Of a stretch of 64,000 nucleotides of DNA, positions 56,006-64,000 are shown piece by piece. Location of the stretch: the NCBI RefSeq assembly GCF_000737705.1, contig NZ_JPRH01000002.1, positions 372,001-436,000 on the forward strand, in the 5' to 3' direction. The notes under the pieces are model-generated. The model did not search any database, had not been told where the DNA came from, and worked only from the letters and a program-made list of their open reading frames with translations. The stretch comes from Chryseobacterium soli. Its GTDB lineage: Bacteria > Bacteroidota > Bacteroidia > Flavobacteriales > Weeksellaceae. Each line of letters opens with the position of its first letter. Within the stretch, counting starts at the first letter, position 1. A program made the position numbers and the translations under genes.

Positions 56006-56536
56006 ATGAATCATACAAATACCCAGGACGAAGCCCAGAAAAAAGCAAAACCTATTGCACCCAAAGTGAAAGAACTGATCGCCAATACCAAAAGTATCAT
56101 TCTGGCTACGGTGGATGCAGAAGGAAATCCCAATTCCAGCTATGCTCCTTTTGTACAGGTAGAAAACACATTCTATATTCTGGTATCTTTTATGGCAAGG
56201 CACACGAAGAATCTGGCTGAAGGAAGAAAAACTTCCATAATGTTTATTGAAGATGAATCTGCTACAAAACAGATTTACGCCCGTGAACGTTTAACGATCG
56301 AAGCAACAGCTTCCCAGATTGAAAGAGATTCTGAAACGTGGAATACGGTAGTCACTCATTTAAAAGAGACGCATGGAAAAGTAGTAGATGTGATTGCAGA
56401 AATGAAGGATTTTATCCTGATTGCTTTGCAGCCGACCAAAGGTTCATATGTCAACGGATTTGGAAGTGCCTATTTTGTAGATGAAAATTTAGAGATTATG
56501 GAGCATCGAAATGATGTTAATCATCAGCCGAAATAA
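56006..56536 (+). CDS. HugZ-like pyridoxamine-phosphate-oxidase-fold protein
   Basis: A 176-residue protein with the split-barrel PNPOx fold (SIILATVDAEGNPNSSYAPFVQ ... FYILVSFMARHTKNL ... SIMFIEDES). The C-terminal QPTKGSYVNGFGSAYFVDE matches the HugZ/HutZ heme-utilisation group (NGFGxAY/F end, with a histidine-like ligand region upstream), which degrades or stores heme; members lacking the heme ligand bind flavin instead. It is cytosolic. The exact role (heme oxygenase versus flavin protein) is not determined. Confidence 0.78.
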   Translation: MNHTNTQDEAQKKAKPIAPKVKELIANTKSIILATVDAEGNPNSSYAPFVQVENTFYILVSFMARHTKNLAEGRKTSIMFIEDESATKQIYARERLTIEATASQIERDSETWNTVVTHLKETHGKVVDVIAEMKDFILIALQPTKGSYVNGFGSAYFVDENLEIMEHRNDVNHQPK

Positions 56537-56747
56537 ATGGAAAAGAAAGAGAGAAGCGGGAAGATAAAAGTTTAAAGATATGCAGCTTTAATTTTTCTGC
56601 TTCTAACTTGTAATTTATTAATACTTTCAACTTCTACAAGTCTTTTGGTAAACTGCCATCAATTCCGATCTTTCCGCTTCCAACTTCTATTATTCTAATA
56701 CTTCCAATTTCCACATCTTTTCACTACTTTTATCGAATAAAAAAACG

Positions 56748-57362
56748 ATGCCTCTTTATCGCGATTTTTCAGATGACAATGCCACGATCCTCGTATGGAA
56801 GTACGATGAAACCGAAGATTTAGATATTCATACCCTTTTAGAGCCTGAAAATGCTGAAAAAGTAAAAGATTATCATCCCAAAAAACTATTGGAAGTACTG
56901 ATGGTACGTAAGCTTTTAAAGAGCCTGAAACCCGATTCGAAAATTTTATACAAAGAAAGAGAGCCGTTCCTTTCTCCTAAGGATGCAGAAATCTCCATTA
57001 CCCATTCTTTTCCCTTTGCGGCTATTGCCGTTTCAAAAAATAAAATAGGGATTGATGTTGAAAAATTTAATCCCAAAATATTAAGGGTGATTGATAAATT
57101 CACCTATGAAAATGAGAGAGGTTTTATTCCTGAGGATAAAGCAGATACTTTTTATACCATCATCTGGAGTGTAAAGGAAAGTATGTACAAGATCCACCAT
57201 TCAAAATACTGGTCACTGAAGAAAAATTATGAAGTAAAGCCTTTTGAGTTAAAGCATCTTCATAAAATAAGCTGCAGAGTATATGACGAGCAGTTTTCCG
57301 ACGAATTGAAGGCCAGGGTAGAATTTTTCGATGACTATTGCTTTACGATTGTGGAGGAGTAG
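56748..57362 (+). CDS. 4'-phosphopantetheinyl transferase superfamily protein
   Basis: A 204-residue Sfp-type transferase. Motifs: ISITHSFPFAAIAVS (start of the active-site region), KIGIDVEKF with the magnesium-binding D-x-E, and WSVKESMYK, the family W-x-x-KE-x-x-x-K signature. It would load the phosphopantetheine arm of CoA on acyl- or peptidyl-carrier proteins. The gene is followed by a 20-bp convergent overlap with the FUSC gene. The 211-bp gap before it holds degenerate 7-base-periodic TTC-rich DNA and no gene. Confidence 0.85.
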   Translation: MPLYRDFSDDNATILVWKYDETEDLDIHTLLEPENAEKVKDYHPKKLLEVLMVRKLLKSLKPDSKILYKEREPFLSPKDAEISITHSFPFAAIAVSKNKIGIDVEKFNPKILRVIDKFTYENERGFIPEDKADTFYTIIWSVKESMYKIHHSKYWSLKKNYEVKPFELKHLHKISCRVYDEQFSDELKARVEFFDDYCFTIVEE

Positions 57363-59604
57363 CGGTCTCGGTTTTGTATTTTTCGATTACTTTTCTCTGC
57401 TCTTTAGCTACGTCATAGATGAGTTCCAGAATATCATGAATGTTTTTCAGTTCTGTGAGATGGGAAATTTTATCGGGATCTCTGCGATCTACGATTTCAT
57501 TTTCTTCAATCTCAGTTCTCCTTTTCATCATCATATCATCAATAGATGAATCTTCCGGTTCAATGCGGCTTTCCATTTTTAAGGTTTCACTCATTTCCTC
57601 TCCGTTCAGAAGGGCAGAGGTTTGTTGCATTTCCGCTTCAATTTTTCTGCTCCAGCTTTCGGCATCGATTTCCGGATACTGTTCATTGTTCTTTGAATAT
57701 TGCGAAAGAGAAGCCGTATAAGCCGTAATCAAATGGGAAGTAGCCACAAACTGATGAACCACCTCCAGTTTTTTCTGCTGATTTTTTGGATCAGAGATCA
57801 TCCTTTGGAAATTATCGGAAAGGTTAGCGAGAGAAATGATCGCATTTTTACGCTTCACTTTATAATCTTCAAGATCAAAATCCTCAGTAAGGAATTTGGA
57901 GATCACACTCTGAAAATAGATGAGGTTGCTTGCCGCAGATTTTTTCATTAAATCCAGATTCTGGGTGTGTTCCCAAACCGGAAGGACAATATAGGAAACC
58001 AGGAATGCAATAATTCCTGCAATCACAGTATCCAGAATTCTGTCTTTAAAAATCACATCAATCTTTCCTGGGCTCAGGAAATTAAAACTCATAAAGACAT
58101 AGATCGTCATAAATAAAACAGCCCAGAAGTATCTGCCTTTCAGGAGACTGAAACAAAGGATCATGCTGAGTAGGAGCGTTACAAATAATACTGCATTGAA
58201 GTGTACAAAATGCAGGATTACATAGGCAATGGTAGCTCCGGCGATTGTTCCGTACAAACGAAGCAGGTTCCGCTGCTTGGTAATAGAGTAGGCGGGCTTC
58301 AAAATTGCAACGGTGGTAATCAAAATCCAGTACGTATGACCAATGGCAAAGAACTGGAATAATGAAAAAAGATACCCCAATAATAAGGCTATGGTAATTC
58401 TTAACGCATGACGGAAATGAGAGGAAGAAAGAGAAATATTATTTCTCAGCACCTTAAAATTAAGTTTTTCCTCATTAGGCATGAATTTTTTCAAATCCAA
58501 TCCTGTAGATAAACTCTTGGCCAGCTTTACATTTTGTGAAAATACCTTGTAGATCTCATTGATCTCTTTGGTGATTTCATTGATACGCATTAAGATCTGG
58601 CGCAGGATCATAAAGTTCTCCAGATTATCAGGAGTCAGCTGCTTACTTCTCAGTTCGAAATAATCAGCATTCAGATTCTTCTGTTCAAGCTCAAGATTAA
58701 ACATCGGTTTTGCCCGGGTTCCGATCTGAAGCGAGATCCCGATATTGGTAATTTCTTCTGAAAGTAAATTCAGATAATCATGAATTTTTACCAGAATGGT
58801 GCTGTCTTCAAAACTCTGCTGTAGTTTCTGATAGTCACTTTCCGAGGTCATCAGCTTCTCATGCAAGTCCATTGAATTCAAAAACATCAACATCAGCAAT
58901 CTGCTGGTTGTCGTAGATTCATTCACGATGGTTCTTGTTTTGAAAACCGTTTCCCTGGTTTCTTCCTGAAGATTTTTTATACCTACCTGCTTGGCAATAA
59001 CCTGAATCGTCAGCTTATCGAAGTCTGGATTTTTTTGATAATAATTGGCTTTGATTTTTAAAAATTCAGCTAACTGAAGGTAGTTTTCCCCAATCATCTG
59101 GCTGGCCAGCTTATAAGGCTGAATAGTAGTAACAATAAGGAAGATTAGTAAAAACCAAGTACAACCCGAAGCAAAAATCAGTAAACTTTTAAAAATATTG
59201 CTTCCGGTGAGATGTCCATCGATGAAAATCGCCAAAACAACAAGTGATAAAGATCCTACGGCAGCCAATCTTTGTCCGTAAACTCCTATCAGTGAAAAGA
59301 ACATTCCGAAGACAATAATTTCCATCAGGACAAGAATCTTGACGGTCATGACCAAACTGGCAATGAGGGCTACCACCACAAAACAGAAGATGGCAAATGT
59401 CAGCGCATTTCTTCTTCGGATAAACGGTCCCGGCTGGTCGGTAAGAGCTACAAAGCTGGTACCGAGAGGAAATAGGAAATATTCTTTTAAAATTCCAAAG
59501 TGGGCCAGAACCAAACACGGCAGAACGGTAGCCAGTGTAATCCTGATGGCAGAATACACATACTGGCTGGTAACAAATTTTTTGAGCTCCGCAGAATAGT
59601 TCAT
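57343..59604 (-). CDS. FUSC family membrane protein (YccS-like)
   Basis: A 753-residue inner-membrane protein with two bundles of about six spans each: residues ~15-165 (ITLATVLPCLVLAHFGIL, LVALTDQPGPFI...) and ~405-520 (HALRITIALLLGYLFSLF, GHTYWILITTVAILKPAYSI). Between and after them lie long cytoplasmic helical regions. This is the YccS/FusC-like arrangement, linked to export of aromatic acids such as fusaric acid or p-hydroxybenzoate. Its 3' end overlaps the phosphopantetheinyl transferase gene by 20 bp. A TATTTTTG box ends 4 nt before the ATG, so the mRNA should be leaderless. Confidence 0.85.
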   Translation of the reverse strand: MNYSAELKKFVTSQYVYSAIRITLATVLPCLVLAHFGILKEYFLFPLGTSFVALTDQPGPFIRRRNALTFAIFCFVVVALIASLVMTVKILVLMEIIVFGMFFSLIGVYGQRLAAVGSLSLVVLAIFIDGHLTGSNIFKSLLIFASGCTWFLLIFLIVTTIQPYKLASQMIGENYLQLAEFLKIKANYYQKNPDFDKLTIQVIAKQVGIKNLQEETRETVFKTRTIVNESTTTSRLLMLMFLNSMDLHEKLMTSESDYQKLQQSFEDSTILVKIHDYLNLLSEEITNIGISLQIGTRAKPMFNLELEQKNLNADYFELRSKQLTPDNLENFMILRQILMRINEITKEINEIYKVFSQNVKLAKSLSTGLDLKKFMPNEEKLNFKVLRNNISLSSSHFRHALRITIALLLGYLFSLFQFFAIGHTYWILITTVAILKPAYSITKQRNLLRLYGTIAGATIAYVILHFVHFNAVLFVTLLLSMILCFSLLKGRYFWAVLFMTIYVFMSFNFLSPGKIDVIFKDRILDTVIAGIIAFLVSYIVLPVWEHTQNLDLMKKSAASNLIYFQSVISKFLTEDFDLEDYKVKRKNAIISLANLSDNFQRMISDPKNQQKKLEVVHQFVATSHLITAYTASLSQYSKNNEQYPEIDAESWSRKIEAEMQQTSALLNGEEMSETLKMESRIEPEDSSIDDMMMKRRTEIEENEIVDRRDPDKISHLTELKNIHDILELIYDVAKEQRKVIEKYKTETATPPQS

Positions 59605-59608
59605 CTTA

Positions 59609-59616
59609 CAAAAATA
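59609..59616 (-). promoter_or_regulatory. TAnnTTTG -7 box of the FUSC gene, leaderless configuration
   Basis: Minus-strand TATTTTTG ends 4 nt before the ATG at 59604. No clear -33 at the right distance. Confidence 0.45.
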
Positions 59617-59775
59617 ACCATTGAGAACAAAAAAGCCCCATAAAAAGGAGACTTTTATAAACTTAAATATTATATTTTTTTAATACACAGCGGCGGTTGA
59701 TTGGGAAGGTTGTGTTTATGACGAATTGAGTATGATGGATGAAGCAAATGAGTAGGGCTAATTTGTAATGCACAA

Positions 59776-59803
59776 AAAAAGCCTCATGAAAATGAGGCTT
59801 TTG
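59776..59803. terminator. Intrinsic terminator after porV
   Basis: Stem AAAAGCCTCAT / ATGAGGCTTTT with a 4-nt loop, just downstream of the minus-strand porV gene. Confidence 0.8.
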
Positions 59804-59821
59804 ATTTAAAGTATAGATATC

Positions 59822-60985
59822 TTAATAATCTACATTAGAAGTTTCATCTCCGATGTTCCAGGTTAAACCGAAACGAAGGGTGTTATCTAAAGCAGTATTA
59901 ATTTTAGACATATTAATAAGGTAAGAAATGTCAAGTCCGAAAGAACGGTATTTCAAACCAATACCTGCAGTTGCAAACTGTCTTGCCCCCTGCTCTTCAC
60001 TTTCGTGGAAATAACCGGTTCTTACTGCAAAAGCATTGTCATAAGAATATTCCAAAGCACCACTATACATGATACTGTTTGGATTTTTGAATGATTTTGT
60101 AATCCCTTGGATTGGTCCTACATTCGGTACTTTATAAATAGGCTGTCTTGTATTAGGATCCATCCCAACAAATTCTGAACCTGGTACTAAGATTTTAGAA
60201 CCTTCAACCGATAATCCGATTTTGTTCATATCATCTAAATACATATCATATCCGATACCCAATCTTGCCATGGTAGGAAGATAAGATCTGGATTCTTCAT
60301 TTCCTGTGTAATCCAGTTTAGGACCTAAGTTTTGAATGGCAAGACCGGCGTTTACTTTACCGTCATACCCACCAAAGCTTGAAAATTTTGGAGAAGAATA
60401 GTATCCTGATACATCTACTGCAAATGAATTTGCAGGTTTAAGCGTCGTATCTGTGTTGAAACCACCAGCCAAATCCGAACGAATGAATCTACCGGTTACA
60501 GCCATAGAGTAAGAATCAGAAAGCTTCAGGGCATAAGCAACGTCAATAGAGAATTCGTTTGGTTTAGATGTACCCATTGAAGTTACCTCCGAACCTACCA
60601 ACTGAGTCAGGTCTACCTGTCCCATATTGAAATAATAGATACTTGCAGAGATCGTAGATCTTTCATCCTGACCTAAGAACTTATGGAATGCTGCATACAT
60701 TAGATATGTATCGCTGGTAAGCTTACTCATATAAGGAGTAAAACTTAAACCGACAGAAGAACTTGTTTTGCTAAAAGGGTATTTCGCCGCGTTCCAGAAT
60801 TGTGAAAATGCATCAGGAGAGCTTACCACCCCTTGATCCCCCATACCTCCAGATCTGGCATCTGGTGCGATTCTAAGGAAAGGAGCTCCGGTCAATACTG
60901 GATTTATTTTACTTAAGTCTTGCGAAAAGCCTAAAAAACCAGCACTTAAACCAAATCCTAAAAGCAGCTTAGTAGTTAAATTCAT
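59822..60985 (-). CDS. porV: T9SS outer-membrane protein PorV
   Basis: A 387-residue outer-membrane beta-barrel with a signal peptide (~1-21, MNLTTKLLLGFGLSAGFLGF). The LRIAPDARSGGMGDQGVVSSPDAFSQFWNAAKYPF stretch is the PorV (LptO) signature, and the C-terminal strand (NTLRFGLTWNIGD) ends in an aromatic, as outer-membrane barrels do. PorV binds the C-terminal sorting signals of T9SS cargo and brings them to the sortase PorU. It follows porU by 59 nt in one operon. Confidence 0.92.
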   Translation of the reverse strand: MNLTTKLLLGFGLSAGFLGFSQDLSKINPVLTGAPFLRIAPDARSGGMGDQGVVSSPDAFSQFWNAAKYPFSKTSSSVGLSFTPYMSKLTSDTYLMYAAFHKFLGQDERSTISASIYYFNMGQVDLTQLVGSEVTSMGTSKPNEFSIDVAYALKLSDSYSMAVTGRFIRSDLAGGFNTDTTLKPANSFAVDVSGYYSSPKFSSFGGYDGKVNAGLAIQNLGPKLDYTGNEESRSYLPTMARLGIGYDMYLDDMNKIGLSVEGSKILVPGSEFVGMDPNTRQPIYKVPNVGPIQGITKSFKNPNSIMYSGALEYSYDNAFAVRTGYFHESEEQGARQFATAGIGLKYRSFGLDISYLINMSKINTALDNTLRFGLTWNIGDETSNVDY

Positions 60986-61044
60986 ATGTTGTCTTTTATA
61001 TATTATCAGTTTTTTATTAATATTATTATCTATGTATTATTTAA

Positions 61045-64000
61045 TTATTTCAAAAGTACCATTTTTTCTACAGCTGTAGCACTTCCTTTGCATTTTTCTT
61101 GATTTTGACTTTTTGCAAATATCTTAAAAATATACGTACCTTTTGCTACTGTTGCCCCAAAATCATCTCTTCCGTCCCATTCAATTGCTTGACGTGGCGT
61201 TCTAAAGCCCTGTAGGAAGGGTTCTGCGACTACCGGCTGAGATAATGTTCGTACTAATTTTCCTGTTATGGTATAAATTTGAACATTTACATTCAAGATA
61301 TCATCACAATTATGCTCAAACTGGATGTACGTCTTGTTGGTAAATGGATTAGGCCAGTTCAGCGGTCTGTTGATTGTCAGATGCTGATCAGCTTCATCCT
61401 TAACTTCAAAGTTTAACGTAGCAGTTGTCGAATTATTGTTTATATCCCAAACTTTAAATGTTAACTGATGTTGCCCAACCGCCAGATTTCTGAAAGGGTA
61501 GGTTACATTTCCTTTTTGATAGTCTGCCAAACTTGGGCTTAAACATCCATTTCCTTCTCCGGAAGCATAGAAGTCATTCAAAACAACCGTGTTAATGATC
61601 TGCCCGTCCAAATATACTGTAATATCATGGCCTACACCAGATCCTGTGGAATTTATTCCGGTATCATCGGTAACGCAGGCAAGCAGCATTGGGTTTTGGT
61701 TGGTAATTCCTCCGTCTGCAAAGTTGGTATTGTTCATATACAGCTTTACTTTTGGAGGTTCATTATCATTGATTCCATTAGGGTTAATATCACCTACCTG
61801 TACAGCCTGATTGTTGAATACATCAATGACCTTATTATCAGCATATCCAAGTATTCTTCCCTGTCCTACAGCATAGTTGATGTCTTTAGGAACATAAAAT
61901 TCTACGGTAAACACTCCGTTTACAGCCGTTCCGGAAGCTTTTACAATCGCACTTCCTTCCTCAGTGTACTGTAGGATAGGCGTTAAACCACCATCATTAT
62001 TCAATGTGTTTTTATTAAGTCTCTTATCAAAGATGTTGATAGAAACCCTTCCGTTGAAGGTATTGTTCAGTGTTCCGTTTGCATTATTGATATGTCCTTT
62101 AATTTTTACAAAATCAAGCCCTCTGATCAATCCTGGAACCGGTGTGTCAATATTATCAATGATCAGTAACCTTTGAGGTCTGCTCAACTTCATTGCCGGA
62201 TCTCCAAGCAGGTTTACTTTCAGGTGATTGATGTCTGCCCCTTTTTGTTTCTTAGCATTTAAATGAGCATTTCCTAAAGATTCGAAATCATCATTGACTA
62301 ATTTGAATATATTTTTAGTGTAAATATCCGTGAAATTACGTCCGTAATTAACCCCGATGGCACGGCTTGAAGTAATCATTGTAGCAGGACCTCCCTGTTT
62401 AAGTTTAATAAACTGCTCTCCTGCAGAAGAAGTTCCCGGTTCATCCCATAAAGTAAATTCACAGGTTATCGTTGATACAAAAGGGAATCTGCTGTACACG
62501 TTAGAGAAATTGTTGGAATTCTGAATTTCTGTACTGGTCAATACTCTTTCCTGAGCCCAACCGTTAATCCCTCCATGTCCGAAATAGAAAATATAAAGAC
62601 TGTTTCCGATGTCATTGGAAATCGCCTGGTTTACCTGAGGGTATCTTTGTCCTCCTGATGTACTTTGTGCCGGAAAAGCATCCAGATATAATTTCCTTAC
62701 ATTATATTCTTTCAGATCCTGCTGCCCCGGAAGCTCAAAAACGTTAGAAAGTGTGGCGTTCATCACATCATGGAAAGGTCCTCCGTCTTCTTTATCATCA
62801 TCCACTACGAAATCAAGTTTCATACGCCATTCTCCAAATGGAGTAGACTGTCCGGACATTGAATTGTAATAGGCAAGGGTTTTATCGATCATATTGGCCG
62901 CTTCAGTACCATTGGCTGCCGGGATTCTTCCTACCGGAATGTCCGGAAGGTTATTTTCAATAGACGATGCGGTCTGTGGTTTAGTCATTACAATATAATC
63001 ATCCGTTACAAAAGAGCTTACATAATCTGCAGAATGCTCACTTTGATAACTGGAAACAATATTGGAATTGTTAGCTATTCTATTTTTATAATCGAATGAT
63101 GCATCTCCTAAAATAAATACATATTTAAGTCTTCCAGAACCACTCAATTTGGTTACAAAATCTCTTATCGCAGTAAGGTCTCTGCTCCCGCTTCCGAACT
63201 CATTATATACTTTATTGATATCTACGATCTCTACTGTATAATTATCTTTTGTCTGATGATAGTTCGCTAATCTTTGTGCCTGTCCCATCATTTCAGGAAC
63301 CGTAAGGATCAGATAATCTATATTTTGCAGTGCAGAAAGATTTTGATTTCCAATCCTTTCTACAAACTGAGGACTATAGGCTGCATCTGCTCTGAAAGCA
63401 ACAAATTCATTATTGAAACTTGGATCAGCTGCAATATAAGCGAAGTTGAAATTTCCTGCGCCTGCCTTATTCACTCTTCGGTTGGCATTCGTGATATCAG
63501 TAACATCCCATACCTGTTCTACATTGGCGGCATTGGAAATACTGAATCCGTAATTGGTATTGGATCCGCTCACCAAAGAAAAATCTCTGAAATTCATTTG
63601 TGATCCGTTGAAAGAAAGATTTTCTTTATACTGTACTTCAAGATAATCAATATAGAATGTCCCGTTCGGATTCACCGAAATAGAAGGAGTGTAATTGAAG
63701 CTAATCTGATTGCCACTAAGATTGGATACTGTTCCATCATATCTCATCTGATAAAAATCAAATACATAATCTTGAGTGTTGGCTGGTACCACCAACGTAG
63801 ATGGATTCTGGTTATTGATTTTGAATTGAAGGCTATTTTGCTGCGCTTTGTAACCTACTGCCTGTGTTCTGTATCGTATTACATCAGATGACTGTATAGG
63901 AGAATTGGTAGTAAATGTTACTGTTTTATCTGTGGTGAAAGGAGCGTCTTCTACCCAGATTCTTCCTACTTTCAGCAGGTTTTTCTGATCATTATTGATG
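61045..64000 (-). CDS. porU: T9SS sortase PorU (partial, N-terminus beyond window)
   Basis: The open frame runs past the right edge with no start codon inside its real N-terminal part; about 985 codons are visible. A gingipain-like C25 peptidase domain contains YFGHGGINGW, with the catalytic histidine, and STITCEFTLWDEP, with the catalytic cysteine. Before it lie DYLILTVPEMMGQAQRLANY and KYVFILGDASFDYKNR. The C-terminal end (NPFTNKTYIQFEHN ... IEWDGRDDFGATVAKGTYIFKI) is a FlgD-like/sorting-tail region. PorU cleaves the sorting tails from T9SS cargo and attaches them to lipid A-linked LPS. Co-transcribed with porV. Confidence 0.92.
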   Translation of the reverse strand, partial: INNDQKNLLKVGRIWVEDAPFTTDKTVTFTTNSPIQSSDVIRYRTQAVGYKAQQNSLQFKINNQNPSTLVVPANTQDYVFDFYQMRYDGTVSNLSGNQISFNYTPSISVNPNGTFYIDYLEVQYKENLSFNGSQMNFRDFSLVSGSNTNYGFSISNAANVEQVWDVTDITNANRRVNKAGAGNFNFAYIAADPSFNNEFVAFRADAAYSPQFVERIGNQNLSALQNIDYLILTVPEMMGQAQRLANYHQTKDNYTVEIVDINKVYNEFGSGSRDLTAIRDFVTKLSGSGRLKYVFILGDASFDYKNRIANNSNIVSSYQSEHSADYVSSFVTDDYIVMTKPQTASSIENNLPDIPVGRIPAANGTEAANMIDKTLAYYNSMSGQSTPFGEWRMKLDFVVDDDKEDGGPFHDVMNATLSNVFELPGQQDLKEYNVRKLYLDAFPAQSTSGGQRYPQVNQAISNDIGNSLYIFYFGHGGINGWAQERVLTSTEIQNSNNFSNVYSRFPFVSTITCEFTLWDEPGTSSAGEQFIKLKQGGPATMITSSRAIGVNYGRNFTDIYTKNIFKLVNDDFESLGNAHLNAKKQKGADINHLKVNLLGDPAMKLSRPQRLLIIDNIDTPVPGLIRGLDFVKIKGHINNANGTLNNTFNGRVSINIFDKRLNKNTLNNDGGLTPILQYTEEGSAIVKASGTAVNGVFTVEFYVPKDINYAVGQGRILGYADNKVIDVFNNQAVQVGDINPNGINDNEPPKVKLYMNNTNFADGGITNQNPMLLACVTDDTGINSTGSGVGHDITVYLDGQIINTVVLNDFYASGEGNGCLSPSLADYQKGNVTYPFRNLAVGQHQLTFKVWDINNNSTTATLNFEVKDEADQHLTINRPLNWPNPFTNKTYIQFEHNCDDILNVNVQIYTITGKLVRTLSQPVVAEPFLQGFRTPRQAIEWDGRDDFGATVAKGTYIFKIFAKSQNQEKCKGSATAVEKMVLLK

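Noticed and set aside
56537..56747. Heptad repeat in the gap before the phosphopantetheinyl transferase
   Set aside because: TTC-rich 7-base periodicity is visible in places but breaks down often; too degenerate to report as a separate element.

Overview
The window comes from a member of the Bacteroidota, family Weeksellaceae, and looks like a Chryseobacterium. The evidence is AT-rich DNA, TAnnTTTG-type -7 promoter boxes, a type IX secretion system (porU/porV) with several cargo proteins carrying C-terminal sorting tails, a Bat (Bacteroides aerotolerance) operon, and a PNGase F-like glycosidase. No rRNA, tRNA, CRISPR array, phage or insertion sequence was found.

Layout. 1-708: 3' side-truncated rlmB and a DinB-like gene. 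1077-3846: two secreted proteins, one a PNGase F-like T9SS cargo. 4088-12003: the Bat operon (moxR, an SSAT-like acetyltransferase, DUF58, a BatD-like protein, batA, batB, batC, batD), then marC. 12964-15228: menaquinone genes (isochorismate synthase, DHNA-CoA thioesterase) and an acyltransferase. 15251-15454: a possible self-contained unit for a 20-residue amphipathic peptide. 15548-17735: a PadR/PspC module with a two-site operator-promoter. 17821-32990: mixed housekeeping genes (P450, HD hydrolase, acyl-CoA thioesterase behind a cobalamin riboswitch, mutS2, ung, mscS, pdxJ, an esterase).

33057-36224 is the most notable locus: a graspetide (microviridin-type RiPP) cluster. Four tandem precursor genes share a PFFASFLE leader helix and each ends in a TxKYPSDx(D)(E/D) microviridin core preceded by three or four T-x4-D motifs. 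They are followed by a hairpin-T-tract attenuator and two overlapping ATP-grasp ligase genes, one MdnB-like (amide-forming family) and one MdnC-like (ester-forming family). The plan matches the multicore graspetide chryseoviridin known from Chryseobacterium gregarium, but here the cores are spread over four precursor genes.

36443-50826: SDR and acyl-CoA ligase, mvaD, a TauE/SafE exporter with its DUF1634 partner, purK and purE, a CPA2 antiporter, an EamA exporter. 50829-54110: a tandem pair of long DUF285-repeat T9SS cargo proteins. 54526-64000: ahcY, a HugZ-like protein, a phosphopantetheinyl transferase, a FUSC transporter, and porU-porV, the sortase and outer-membrane shuttle that would process the T9SS cargoes encoded elsewhere in the window.

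Between genes there is a rich set of repeats: period-7 (heptad) tracts at several loci, including an inverted pair of seven heptads each; hairpins with mirrored GGGTTTTAACCC-type centres; and short dispersed repeats. Several genes have a TAnnTTTG box ending exactly 4 nt before the start codon, which predicts leaderless mRNAs.
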